This document shows, one piece after another, positions 34,952 to 47,194 of a DNA stretch of 64,000 nt. Numbering within the stretch: position 1 is the first letter of the stretch; each line of letters opens with the position of its first letter. Position numbers and translations under genes: made by a program. This DNA is from Sindora glabra (Eukaryota > Streptophyta > Magnoliopsida > Fabales > Fabaceae): assembly GCA_020226215.1 (NCBI GenBank), contig CM035234.1, forward strand, positions 46,813,275-46,877,274, in the 5' to 3' direction. The notes below the pieces were generated by a model, which had not been told where the DNA came from, did no database searches, and saw only the letters and a list, made by a program, of their open reading frames with translations.

Positions 34952-37454
34952 TATTAACCTCAAGGTTATATATGATGAGTTTTGATGATGACAAATAGGT
35001 GTTTCAATAACATTGCATTTCTTTATACTAAAGTATTATAAAATCTTGAATAGACATGTTAAATTATGGTTACAATGCCAATGCTTGATTAAGTGCTAAA
35101 AGAATGATATTTTATATAAGCATCTTTAAGCATGTGCTTGATCAAGATATATGATATGAAGATTATATATGTTCTTGTGCTAATTTGTTCTATATATGAA
35201 TCATGCATCAATATCTTAATATATTAGATTGGACTAATTGCATGGTTTACAAAGTTCATGAACTTGTATATAGGAAAGTTCAAGATGAAGAAGAGTAAGC
35301 ATTGAAGTAAAAGAATGGAAGATCACGTTATACCCAACTCAAGAACAAGGAAGAAATAGAAGAAAGAAGATGTGATCCAAGTATTGAAGGATGAGAAGAT
35401 TAAAGCTTCGAAGCATCAAGAAAAGTGAAAGAACTTCATTAGTATAGTTTATCATTTTAGGCTTATGCTTATTGTAAAATAGAGTATTTTATGATATAGA
35501 GTTAAAAAATATTTTCATAATCTTAGCTTGATCAAAATATTTTAAAAATATAACCCACAATCATATTTTTACAAGATAGCCTATGGGGACATTTCAAAAA
35601 CCAGTGAGATATGAGGTTTTGATCTTTTCAATTTTAACCTTTGGTTACTATTTTAATCATATCTCATAAAATACTCATGATATAATTATCAAAACTTTTT
35701 CATATAAAAATAGACTCAAATAGTTTTCCATAAACATATCATTTGCTTAAAATTATCATTATATGAAATAGTTATGATCTCTTCAATTTAAGTTTAGAAA
35801 TCAGTTTTCAGCATTCTAGCCTTTTCTAACCTGTGCTTATTGTTTTGATCATATCTTGAAAAATACAAATTATATGAACATGAAATTATTTTTACATGAA
35901 AATAGACTCAAATATCTTTCCATGCACTAGTCATTTGCTTAAAATAACTAAGATATGAAAGAGTTATGAATTTTACAATTTGAGTGTCAAAATTAGATTT
36001 TTACAGATTCATTGTTTCTGACCTTTGCTTATTGTTTAAACATATCTCACAAACTGCATTAGATATGAGCTTGAAACTAATTTCATTTGAAAGTATACTT
36101 AAATAGATTTCTAAAAATAGGTCATTTGCTTAATACAAACTTAAAATAAAGAAGTTATTACCTTTTAAAATTAACTTTGCATTTCTATCTGGGTGAATTA
36201 TTTCACCAATCGATTTTAGGCATCCAAAAAGTAACCTAAACATCCTAAATTGATTCATGAATCAATTTTGATTGTTCTGGTGCACAAATAATAAATAGTA
36301 ATGGCTAATTTTCATCTTTAACAACCCCAAACGGCTATATTACTCCATATGCTTTCTATATAAGCTAAGAAATATAAAATATAACTAAGAGAGAGCTTGA
36401 ACCTCCACATTTAACATCATTTTAATCCTTCTTTCATCAAACCATGATTTGAGCTCTTCTTTGTGAGAATTTTCTATTCTAGGAAATTTATTTGTTTCAT
36501 CCACTCTTTAAGAGAGTTTGTATGAATTGTTCTTCATCTTTTATCATTTCTTAATTTTAAAAGGGTGTGGTATCCCTTGAAAAATCTTATAAAGGGTGAG
36601 GTATCCCTTGAAAAATCATAAAAAAGGTGAGGTATCCCTTGTAAGAGGAAGATTTGCTCAAGGAAGAGCAAGAGAATTGTAAGGCTTCTTTAAGTGCTAA
36701 TTGAAACTTGAAAGGATAGTGAATTGATATACAATCTTGGAAAACTTGGAGAGTAGATGTACACCTTGGAGTGTTGGATCTTCAAGGGAGGAACCACTAT
36801 AAATCCTTATGTTTGATTTCTCTACCTTTGCTCTTTATTTTTTTTGCATTGTACTCTATTTTCCTCTTGTAAGAATTGTTGTTTCATTATTCTTGATTAT
36901 CTCAAACTTGAGCATTACCTTAGATAGTCATTTGTTTATTATTTCCAATTAAAAATTGCCTGCAAAAGTTTTTGCAAAACTGATCTTAAATTAGTAAAAC
37001 TACATACTGTGTTGCATGCCCTATTTTTCTGTTATTATATTGAGTTTAAATGCTTATGTTGATGCTTAAATGATTGAATGGTTGAATTAAAAAGTTATAA
37101 AAGAAATCCATCTATGCATATGCTCTTTGATTATCCATCTATGCATAGTTAAATGAGTGGATTTACACAAGTGTATTGAATTGCTATATATTGTGTGCAA
37201 ACCACTTCATTGAATTATCTTCTTAATATTTTGTTTATAGATAGTTGAATAAGTTAGTTTGCACTAATTCCTTGAACTATCATATCTTGAGTGCAACAAA
37301 CATCTTCATAAAACTTTCTTGGAAGTGTTTAAACCAAAATCATTCTTATGGCTTCCTAAAATCAAATATTTTCCAAAAGGAATTTCAAAAATAAGAAAAG
37401 TTTTAAAAACACCCAATTCACCCCTTTCTTGGGTATGGGTTATCAAGGCCTACA
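34952..37454 (+). mobile_element. Solo LTR (family L1), copy 2, nested in copia B
   Basis: Aligns from TATTAACCTCAAGG to CAAGGCCTACA with the solo LTR at 13691-16132, including GAGTTTTGATGATGACAAAT, the three ~190-bp repeats, TATATAAG (36357-36364), the GGTATCCCTTG minisatellite and AATTCACCCCTTTCTTGGG. It lies between the gag-side and pol-side parts of copia B and therefore inserted later. Its target duplication is not clear. Confidence 0.85.
36562..36642 (+). repeat. Three-unit GGTGAGGTATCCCTTG minisatellite
   Basis: Three ~30-bp units at the place where the other copy has two (15408-15458). The first unit is GGGTGTGGTATCCC, the others GGTGAGGTATCCC. Confidence 0.8.
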
Positions 37455-37599
37455 ATACAAGAAGCTAATTTTATTGATGAGAATAATGCTCTCAGCTAAA
37501 ATTTTTATTACATTTTAATGTGGTAAATTTCTTTATACATTCAAAAGAAAGACTTGATAATTTGATTAGTTATGATAATGACCAATTTTATTTTCTATT

Positions 37600-40500
37600 G
37601 AAATAATATTTGAATATTTGTTTCTTATGGATAGTGTAATAATGCACACCATTCTTAAAAATATAAAATAAAAAATTTCAATTATAATATCTAGTAGTAT
37701 AAAATTGATTGGAGACTCCTAAAGAGTTAATATAATTTTACAAGGAGATATACAATGCTTCTAGATACATTATTGTCAATTATGTCTTGAAGATATTGAC
37801 TAAATTTTAGAGATATAGGATGAAATAGATACTATGTTGAAATAACAAGATATTGAATAGTTTTATATTACTATGATTGTCTCAAATGAGAAAAATGTAT
37901 TAGAAAAATTGCTATTATTTTCTTTTGATATGTAGTGTGTATACAAAGCTAATTAAGAAAATGTAAATCAAAAGTTTACTAACCAAAATATTTTTACTAT
38001 ATGGCATAATCGGATGGGCCATTCTAGATCAATAATGATGTGAAATGTTATTGAAAATTTACAACATTATTCATTGAAGAACTAAAAGATTCTTTAATTT
38101 GATAAATTTTCATGTGCTACTTGTTCTTAAGACAAATTGTTTGTATGAAATTAAAGCCATTGCTAGCTAAAGTATAGATTAGATTCCTATTATTTTTGAA
38201 ATGAATGCAAGGTGACATATGTTGATTCTTCCATCATGTGGACTATTTGATAGTCACAAATGAATTTATTGTTAATTCCAACCTGATGTTTGTGAGATTG
38301 CTAATAAAATAATTTGACTTTGAGCATAACTTCCTAATTATGTAATAGTATCTAAAGCTTTTAAGGATTATCATGTTCCAATAGGAATGATTGTTCAACA
38401 TCCTAAAATATATTCATATGTAAAATGATTTTACTAGAATAATTTTAATGTCCCAAGTTATTAATTGTATCATTGTTTAAGAGAACAAGATTCCTTTTAT
38501 AATCTTGAAGGACGTATAACTTTACATGTTGTAATAATTACATGCATCAAGTTAAAAAGTTATTGTTTCTCCTTATAATTAGCTTTAGTTAAGAGCTAAA
38601 AAGTTTTACATATAGAGAATTTTTGAATGTATGATATATTTTTACTCCATTATAATACACATAGATAATCTTTAAAAATGATAAAGAATATAAGTTTATA
38701 TGTGAAACTATATTCCTAAATTTAAAAGGAAAAAATATATTGTTGTAGAAGTAATATAACATATGATTATTTTGATCCTTATATAAAATGGTATGAACTA
38801 GAAGTTCATAAGATGATTGATTTAGAAAGTATAGAAAATTGCCATATATATTATTAACAAAAAAAGAACAAATAAAATATGTCAACTACAAATTCTCTTG
38901 GTGCCTAAGTATGATAATATGTTTTTTAACAATAATTAATTTTTGAACATGCTTGAAGCATGATAGACCTATTAGTTTTAAATATAAATATCCTTAAAAT
39001 GAAAATGGGGTAAATGAATAGCCTTATTAAGGAATTAAATATTTTTAAAGAGAATTAAGATAGTTAAGGACAAACCTTTAAAAAAAGTTCAAGTATCTAA
39101 AATTTATGAAAATTGTGAGCTCTCAATTATGTATTTGATGAGAAAGATGGAACTAAAAAGGAAATAATTATTAATAATGTTTACTCTTATATATAATGTA
39201 GTGCTCAAAATTATGAAAAATAATGATTAGTGAGGATCTTGAAATTATAAAAGGATGATTATAGGCCAATAATAAAAAGATGCAATTTAGGTAGAAATAT
39301 AAAATTTAAATTTGCATGCAAAGTGAAGAAATGTCGAAAAGGTGTTCAGCCAATGAAATATTCAAAAGGTATGAAGTTAACAAGGCATGATTGTTTATAC
39401 TAAGAAAATTATCAAATTGAAGTTGCAAAGAGAAAGTATAATTTGTAACACAAAGATTTTTACAAAGATTATCATTGGCTATGAGAAATATTTATTTTTA
39501 TGTAACAAACACAATTTTTTTGGTAATATATCAAAAACTTCGTATACATCTAATGAATTTACTTATATTCTATTTCATGTGTAACAACTAATAATGATAT
39601 TATAATCCTTGAAGTATTTTAGATGCCTAAAGCTTGTAATTAGAATATTTAAGGAATACATTCAATTTAATTACAAAGATCTTTATATGAATTCAAGATA
39701 AGTGTGTCACAATCATTTTAGTGAATATTAGTTGAATATATATATAATCCCTTGTGTTGTTATTTGAATATGAATTACTACATATATTGATAATTTGAAT
39801 ATTATTGAAACTCGTGGAGAGCTTTCAAGTGTAGTTGAGTATTTGGAAAAAAAAGGAGATTAAAATGAAAGATTTTGAAAATTTATTTTTTATCTTAACC
39901 TTCAAATCAAGTATTTAAATGATAGAATATTTATTTATTAAGTAAAATGGAAAGATTCATTTACATAGATAAATCACATCTATTGAGTATCTCGATGATT
40001 GTTCAATCACTTGGTACTAACAAAGATCTGCTTCAAACTCCAAAGAATAATGAAAAATTTCATGGTCCTGAAATACTATATCTTAGTACAATTAATGCAT
40101 TATGTATTTTGCTAATTACACATATCTTAATATAGCTTTTTGGAAAGTTTATTAGAAAAATATATTTTTTTGCAACCAGAAGAAATTAGAATAAAGCTAG
40201 ACATATATTTTTTATATCTTTTTAAAATAATGATATGATATTTTATTTATATGAATTTTGAGTTATAGCGATTTAGTTATGTAAATGTAGGAGTTTGAAC
40301 ATATAAATTTAGATTTCATTTTATCATTTATGATGATGCATTTATATCATACTTCTTTATGAGATAAATTACAGTTGCAATTTCTTTAACATGTATATAA
40401 CAAGTAAAGAATCAATTCTCCTAAATTTCAAGGAAGAAATTTCAATAAATTTATATGAAGGTAATACTACAAGCCAAAACTCAATTGGAGGAATAATATA
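37600..40500 (+). pseudogene. copia B pol relic
   Basis: Protease/GAG-pre region: MHTILKNIK near 37640 (family: THTIL.DK.YF). WHNRMGHSRSIMM near 38010 is the zinc-binding head of the integrase region (family WH.RLGHPG), followed by KILFDKFSCATC-like text with a stop. Integrase traces lie around 38200-38450. At 39947-40135 the frame MERFIYIDKSHLLSISMIVQ, SLGTNKDLLQTPKNNEKFHG, PEILYLSTINAL matches the stretch between copia RT and RNase H (family: RFYMDKAHPLSTPM, LGPEVPYLSAIGALMYL). Stops and shifts are frequent throughout. Confidence 0.8.
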
Positions 40501-40731
40501 TTAAAGAAAATAACCTCTTATAAGAGGATTATTATAGTTGATCATGATAATAAGTTCATTTAAGTGGTCTTTTTGAATTGTTATCAAAAGACATTAACTC
40601 AAATCTTCAATGATATTCTTAATAGGGAGAGTTAAGTTCATATTGTACTTTTTTTTCATTAATCATAGTTTTCTCCTATTGGGTTTTTCTAACAAGATTT
40701 TTAATAAAGAAAATTATTAAAAGATGGATAT

Positions 40732-40742
40732 CCAAAAGGGAG
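40732..40742 (+). other. copia B polypurine tract
   Basis: CCAAAAGGGAG lies immediately before TGTTGTAAAT of the 3' LTR, where the primer for plus-strand synthesis is expected. Confidence 0.6.
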
Positions 40743-41043
40743 TGTTGTAAATGTATTTATAGGGATATCCATCATATCCTTTTGATTTATCCATTTGTTG
40801 TTATAATCTTAAGTTTAATCTTATTTTTTATTGTAACCAACAATAGATAACATTAATTAGTGATAATTATTAATTAGAGATAATTACCATTGTCAATTAT
40901 GGTAGTTATCACTTGATGTTTAGTGGGTGTATAAATATTGAAGATTGTAAAAGATTTTTACACATTCAAAAATAAGAGAAACTCTTCCTTTTATTCTATT
41001 CTCATTTTTTATTTTCTATTATTTTACTTTTATTTTCATAACA
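40743..41043 (+). repeat. copia B 3' LTR
   Basis: TGTTGTAAATGTATTTATAG to TTTTCATAACA, with TATAAATA at 40930-40937. It keeps the canonical TG...CA ends. See the 5' LTR for shared blocks. Confidence 0.85.
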
Positions 41044-41617
41044 AATTTAAATTGGTATTATTTACTCCTACAACCCTAGTCCATAGTAAACATGTATAAC
41101 TTGCCACCTAAAGGGTTAGTCCTTTGAATATGGGATCAAGGAAAATTTTCATGCTTTTAATGTTTATTCAATAAATGCCATCCTTGAGAAATTGATTTAT
41201 TTATTTATTTTGCATCATTTGAGAAATTTATCTTATCCATAAAAACTTTTCTTATTGCATTATTAATTATATGGCTTTAAATTTATATGCCTCATTTTTT
41301 TATCTTACATATGAATATCCAAAATTACTAGGGAAATAGTGTGTCTATGCCACGTAATTATCATGAATATATCTTGTTCAATATGGGAGTAAGTACATAT
41401 CATAAGATTCCTTATTAATATAAAAAATTAAAGCTAGAGAGTAGTTATAAGATTCTAGAAATTTGAAAATCTTTCACAATTAATTTGAATATCATGCACA
41501 ATACTACTAAATGCTATGAATGCAAGTTAAAACTCAAGAGATCTTATATAGTTCCTTATTATGCAAATAATGTAAAATATTTAACATGAGACATTCATAT
41601 AATAATTGTTGTAAAGG

Positions 41618-41618
<1 letters not shown>

Positions 41619-41662
<44 letters not shown>
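41619..41662. repeat. (TA)n(CA)n compound microsatellite
   Basis: About nine TA units followed by about thirteen AC units. Confidence 0.97.
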
Positions 41663-41663
<1 letters not shown>

Positions 41664-42084
41664 TTAATACATGAGGTAAAAGCTCAAGGAAGGATACATA
41701 TCATTTATATAGGATATAGAAGGAAGGAGTAAACTTTACAATGAAAATACTCAAATTAAATTAAATTAAATTATAATACTTAAATCTTACTTTAAGGTGG
41801 TGTTTAGTTCAAAGAATTATACTTTCCAAAAATTTTAATGTTCTTGGAAATGTCATTCTTAAAAATGTGATATTACCTTATTTGGTTTAATTATAAAAAT
41901 ATTCATAAGAATGTTACAATATTATATTGAGATGTATAATGGATTAGGCAAGCTTAAATAGGCCATGCTCGGATAGGCTTGCTCATATAATCCTATATTT
42001 TTAATGAGCTAAAAATAGTAAGCCACCTTGCCTTCCACCCTGTTCATATAAGCTTGCTTACCCACATTATTTATAATTAGTCAA

Positions 42085-42265
42085 TTAGATTGAGTTAAGT
42101 TATTAGACCTTCAAGCTATCTAGTCATTCTTATTATAATTAAAAAACATATATCTATATATATAAAAGTAATGGCTCACACAAGTTATAGTCTATAAATT
42201 ACTTTGGATTAAGTTATTGAGCCTTTAATTTATTGTATCATTTTGATTGTAATTAAAAATATATA
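42085..42265 (+). repeat. ~110-bp tandem duplication
   Basis: GATTGAGTTAAGTTATTAGACC...TATAATTAAAAAACATATA is followed by GGATTAAGTTATTGAGCC...TGTAATTAAAAATATATA. Confidence 0.5.
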
Positions 42266-42430
42266 TTATACACAAAATGGCCTACCTACACTCACGTAGG
42301 CTTACCCCTATTGATTAACTCGTTTAAGCTCATATTTTTTTACAAGTTTAAATTTTTAGGCTCACCTTACCCCATACCTACCTTATACTTACATTGCTTA
42401 TCAGCCAAGGGCCATTTTTACTTTCTTAAT

Positions 42431-43779
42431 ATTTTATTGTAATTAATTTATATATTTTAAAAATATTATTAGATTAAAAAATATATTCTTATTAAAAATT
42501 AAGTAGATAATGATTGTAGGTAAAGGTGGAAGTCAATTAATTTGGACTAATTAGTGAGTGTAGACCTAATTGATCAAAACAAACCAAGCCCTTTAAAATT
42601 TGAACTAAAATTGATTTGCCTATGTTAACAAATTAAAGTTACCTAAAAATTTCGGGCAATAATGATTCCCACCAAGTTTAGTTAGATGGTTAGATTAAAA
42701 TTGGCCATTTTAACCAAAAGCATACAAAGAGTCTTGTAATACATGTTTCATCTTAAAATTTTGGAGTAAAATTAGCCCAATTTTAAGATGGATAACATAA
42801 ATAAAGGTCATTAAGGTACTTTATAGGAAGATAAGCCAAATTCACTTTAATTCATCATAAAATCTTGCATAATGACAATTAAATTACTACTAAGTTAACT
42901 TTAAACACACATGCCAAAGTTCATTCCTATTTACTATTGCTAATAATGACAAATTAGTATCAAATTTTGACATCATTATTGTATAGGCAAAACACCCTAT
43001 AACAATACAAGAAATAAAGCATTGAAATATATTTCTCAAATTTAGTTACTATTTAAACAAACAAAGCCAACATCCAACATATAAAATGCATAAATGTTCA
43101 AGTATTAGAGTAAATAGGACATATACATTAAATACAAATTCTATAAAAGAAAATAATCCTAATACCATGTATGCATTATGAAAACCATAATCGCAATTAG
43201 ATAAAGAAATAGAGCTAAAATTGGCTTTAATCAATTGCAAAATGAAAAAAATTAACTAATTAAAAAGTTTACTTCTCCACTATAGGCACTTTATAATTGT
43301 AAAAAGCCTCGCATAATTTAAGGGATAGATGATATTGTAGTAATTCAAATAAGTATAGAAGGGTTTCATGCCAGTGAGGTGCAAAGCAAGTTTACTTGGA
43401 AAAGAGAACTACTGATGGGGTAGCTAATCATGATGGTAGGTGATGAAAATTAAGCTGCTAAAGCTTGGTTCTAGACTTTTTGGGAAGAGAAAGTGTTAAA
43501 GCTAATACTTATTAAATGCCTTTTATTTTGTACGATTGTTCATTAATTTTGATAATCATCCCAAACAATGTCATTTTATATCAATTTTTTTACCAAGCTA
43601 GATTAGGTTTAGTCCTAATTGGATAGGAATCTAACCTCTTATAACTAACTAGCATTTCTTATTTCTCTATTCTACCATTTAGTCTTTGCTTGATTACCTA
43701 TCCAAGCCTAAAATCTATTGACATATTTCAATTCAAGTCCGTTAGTTAGGATTGTTTCTTGAAAATAATGCCATCCTTC
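42431..43779. other. AT-rich DNA, nothing recognised
   Basis: No gene seen. The 63-codon minus-strand frame at 43049-43240 has no recognisable motif and no gene context. Confidence 0.45.
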
Positions 43780-44290
43780 ATGGTAGGTAATGGTGAAAGG
43801 TGGTTAATGTGTCAAGTGGTGACTAATAGGGGATCATTGGTAGAGGTGACAACTAATAGAAGTTACCAGTAACAGGTGATAGTAATAATAGTCAACAATG
43901 GTAGTGGAGGCTCGAAAGAGGTGCTGGTTGATGGAGAATGGCGATAGTTGATAACAACAACTATTATCGATTGTAGGTGATGTTAGAAATGGGTGACAAT
44001 AAATTATGATAGGTGGTGGTAATAGCAATTACTAGGCATAGGTAGCAATTGGTGATAGGTGGTGGTTAACAGATGTTACCAACAACAGGTGGTAGAAATC
44101 TAGGTCACTAGTGGTGAGTGGTAACAAGTAATGGGTGGTGGTCAACAGAGGTCACCAATAATGAGTGGTAATAAAATAATCATTGATGGTATGTGATAGT
44201 TAATTGTGATCATTAATAATTGATGATAAAAGTTGTGGTCATTGAAAGTGGGTGATGCCTATTGATAGATGGCGATGGTTAGTTATGGTT
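43780..44290. repeat. Degenerate GGTGGTGGTCAACAGAGGTCACCA minisatellite
   Basis: Units combining GGTGGTGGTTAACAGATGTTA, CCAACAACAGGTGGTAG and GGTGGTGGTCAACAGAGGTC, ACCAATAATGAGTGGTAAT recur about eight times with growing divergence. Strong strand asymmetry (G and T/A on plus, few C). Confidence 0.65.
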
Positions 44291-44759
44291 AGCTGTCATA
44301 AGTATGGTGAAATAAAGTATTAATAAAGGTAAAGTTTTAATGGAAGGGTGTAGAATAATCTTTTTATATTGTTACAACATTTCCATGTCATAGCAATGTA
44401 TGATAATCACATTCTTCAAGGGAATATTTTAGAAGAGTATTGGATTAAAATCATTTTTGAAAATATTTTTTAATATTTGAATCAAATATGAGAGTCCTAT
44501 ATTCCTTTAAAACATTCCTAGAAGGATTTGCAAAACAAACGCTATCTAAATGCATCCCCAGCCTAATGTATGTAAAGATGACATGCTTTTAGTGTGGTTT
44601 AACCTTTGGTCATTATCCACTGTTTTTCATATATGACAATTTATGTCACATGATCAAATGTCATTTAATAATATTATGCAAAAGAATATTTCTCATTCAA
44701 TTACTTTGAATATAATGGATGAGAAGCAAAGGAAAACCTATGTGAAAGATTTTGTAATA

Positions 44760-45964
44760 GAGAATAGGGATTAGGATTGCAATTTATTAAAAGAACTTCT
44801 TCTTGATCATGTTATTTCCAATACGCAAACATTGTATCCACCAAAAGCTAATGTTGGTATGAATAAGCTGGTGTGTTAGTTACTACCACTAAAGAGTTCA
44901 TGATTAATAATGCCTACTCCTATCTTATGTTAGCAAGTTAGAATGAGAAGAAAGTTAGTTGGCAAGAGATCTGGAAGATGTTGACTTCTTAAAGAATTTA
45001 GTGCTTCTTGTGGAAATCTTGTCACAATAGTGCTTTAACAAATCTAATAATTAGTAAATGGGACCATGGTTCCCAATATTATAGGTTGTTTATTAATAAG
45101 GAAGAATCAATGTTACATGCTTAGAGATTGCTTGGATGGTTGGCAAGTTTGGAAACAATTGGTTGGTTATTGCTGATTTTAGCATAGCAAATTTGTCTGA
45201 CTGGTTTCAGCTTAATTTTACAAGTAGTATTTGCAAGCTATTTGAATTTTAACAACAATAGTAAATTATTTAGCTATGGGATGTTGGTTCTTGTGGAGTT
45301 GGTAGAACAAAGCTATTCATCAATAATCCTTTGCTAAACCAATTCATTCAGTGTGTATAATCTTGGACTATGTTTGTAAGATTTTGCAAGAAAAAGATAT
45401 TTTAGTTTGTCATGGCAGTAAGCTAGTAGAGAACATAAATGTTGTGCAAAAATCCTCCCCTGAAATAAGAGGTGAAGGTGAATGTTGATGGAGTAGCAAA
45501 AGGGAATGGATAAGTAGTTGGGTGTGGAGTGGTTATAAAAGTTATGCATAGGAAAGGGATTATGGGTCTTACTAAGCCTTTAGACAATTTTTCTTTGTTT
45601 ATTGCTGAGTACTGGGGGTGCAATTTATGGATTATAAACATGGGATCTTGGTTATAGAAAGTACCAATTTGAATATGATTTGAAGGCACTCTTCTACTAT
45701 TTATCTAATCTTCAACACAAGGGAAACCACTTGGTTATGGTCATACATGAAATGTTGCAAATGGATTGGAAAGTGGAAGTCTAGCATACTTATAGAGAAT
45801 AACTCTTATGCAGATTGGATGGCTAGTTTTAGCCTTTGTTTGGATCTTGAAATGCATCTCTTCCATAGTCTTCCTACACATATTTCTTTCTTGCTTCTTG
45901 TTGATGTTTTAAAAGTCTCCAAGATTCGTGATATTTTTCATTTCTTAATTTTCTTTTTTTTTTA
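44760..45964 (+). pseudogene. LINE (L1-like) 3' end: zf-RVT and RNase H relic
   Basis: NLLKELLLDHVIS and PPKANVGMNKLV near 44780-44870, then FLWKSCHNSALTNL near 45000 and MLRDCLDGWQVWKQLVG (45117-45167), typical of the zinc-binding domain after plant LINE reverse transcriptase. RNase H follows: KVNVDGVAKGNG (45474-45510, first catalytic Asp), IAEYWG (catalytic Glu), then STNLNM where the second Asp would be, and NSYADWMASFSLCLDLEMHL (last Asp) in the frame at 45747-45965. Frameshifts and stops divide the pieces. The 5' part is missing, as is common for LINEs. Confidence 0.8.
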
Positions 45965-45969
45965 AGCTT

Positions 45970-46067
45970 AAGTACTATTGTGTTAAAAAAAATTGCAAAT
46001 TAAATTTGTAATTAACAACTATATATTACAAATTATGTAAATTCAAAAGGCACATTTTATTGTAGTG
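45970..46067. repeat. CACTA-like right terminus
   Basis: Ends GGCACATTTTATTGTAGTG; reverse-complemented it is CACTACAATAAAATGTGCC. Preceding ATATTACAAATTATGTAAATT could be subterminal motifs. No partner left end was found, so the owner is unknown. Confidence 0.45.
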
Positions 46068-47194
46068 ATAGATAGACAGCCATTATAATCCTTCCAATTT
46101 CTTTCTTTTTTTTCTCTCTCTTTTTGACTATCAAGCATCACCTAAACTAATAAAATCATTGCATTTGTGGTCTATTTAAATCAAGGAAAATTGAGGAAAA
46201 AAAAGGAAAAATAGTACTATGTTACTAGAAAAAATAAACCAAAAATAAAAAGATAACTACCTTTTTATTTTTACCAATTTTATTACATTAAGAAAACCAT
46301 TATGATAAACTATGAAAATCCCATTCCTACTTTTTAAAAGAAGCCACATCTTTGATTCAAGAAGCAATGGATGGCAGAGAGACACATCACAAGGTCATTG
46401 TCTTCACGAGATAAAACCCAGAAGAATGTACCAAAGTGGGGCTTCCAGATCTTAATTAGAGCTTCTTTTGTATGTGTACCTTATTCCAAGACACTGTTTT
46501 TAATATTCTTGTCTTGCTCAGCCCCATGTGACATTCATGTGACACTGATGCTTCCCCATTTTGTATTCACAAGAATCCAAACGCCACTTACTAGAATATC
46601 TTCTCCATCCCCACATGCTACGGGAAGGCAACATTTGTATTAATATTTGACAGTTACATAAGATATAGCGAAGGAATTGTGCCTAAAAACTTAATAAATG
46701 CAAACCGACGCCGGTTTCTTCTTGTGGTTTTCTTGATGAAAAAATGTGTAGTTCTCTTTCGTTGTAAAGTCTAGAGTAAGATATTTTGTTAGTATACATC
46801 TAGCCTTATGTGTGGCATAAATATGATCCTCATCGGTTCAACAAATTGTAAGAGTACGAGAAAAATTCCTCTATCCCTTTGTTTCTGTCAATTTTTTACT
46901 ACAAAATGAAGATGAGGCTGTTTAATAACCTATTCATTTCTTTTCCTAACTGCAAATCATAATATCGCAGGTTTCAAGGTCACTAGAAATCTTACTTCGA
47001 ATCCGATCATGATTAATTGTTAATGTAAATAAAATCAGATTGTGGTGTGGTATTTTAATTGTAATTTAAATCTTGCTTTACCTTTATATGGAGGGGGTAT
47101 AATTTTAGACTTGAAATTCCCATTGGAAGAATAGGACTCCCAAAATTGAGAAGTTATATATAATAATTAAAGCTACTAATAATTAAATCTTTTA
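46068..47194. other. Less AT-biased intergenic stretch with one small ORF
   Basis: A 90-codon plus-strand frame (46371-46643, starting MAERHITRSLSSRDK) lies in a stretch of more balanced composition. No domain, splice context or family is recognised, so it is not called as a gene. It may be a decayed gene fragment or transcribed spacer. Confidence 0.3.

Larger units (their letters stand above)
33057..41043 (+). mobile_element. Ty1/copia retrotransposon B, both LTRs, degenerate
   Basis: LTRs at 33057-33358 and 40743-41043 align along their length, in direct orientation. A mutated PBS follows the 5' LTR, a polypurine tract precedes the 3' LTR, and pol relics lie between. A solo LTR of another family (34952-37454) is nested inside, so the original element was about 5.5 kb. 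The expected 5-bp target duplication is not evident (TTTTA against AATTT). Confidence 0.85.
41797..44545. mobile_element. Repeat-rich block, possibly one non-autonomous TIR element
   Basis: The left edge GGTGGTGTTTAGTTCAAAG and the reverse complement of the right edge GATAGCGTTTGTTTTGCAAA resemble each other and the plant hAT end GGTGGCGTTTGG. Inside lie a second hAT-like block (41928-42430) with GGCAAGCTTAAATAGGCC and GCTCACCTTACCCCATACC, and a GGTGGT-type minisatellite. No coding frame. It could equally be several unrelated MITEs. Confidence 0.3.

Noticed and set aside
13691..37454. The two L1 LTRs as the two ends of one very large element
   Set aside because: Copy 1 has its own AGTTG target duplication on both sides, no retroelement internal region lies between them, and copy 2 is nested in copia B.
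4704..41043. Endogenous pararetrovirus (caulimovirus) as source of the RT/integrase text
   Set aside because: Integrase is present, and LTR, PBS and polypurine tract structure and domain order fit Ty1/copia and Ty3/gypsy elements; caulimoviruses lack integrase.
45334..45689. Minus-strand frames over the LINE
   Set aside because: Opposite to the RNase H and zf-RVT text read on the plus strand.
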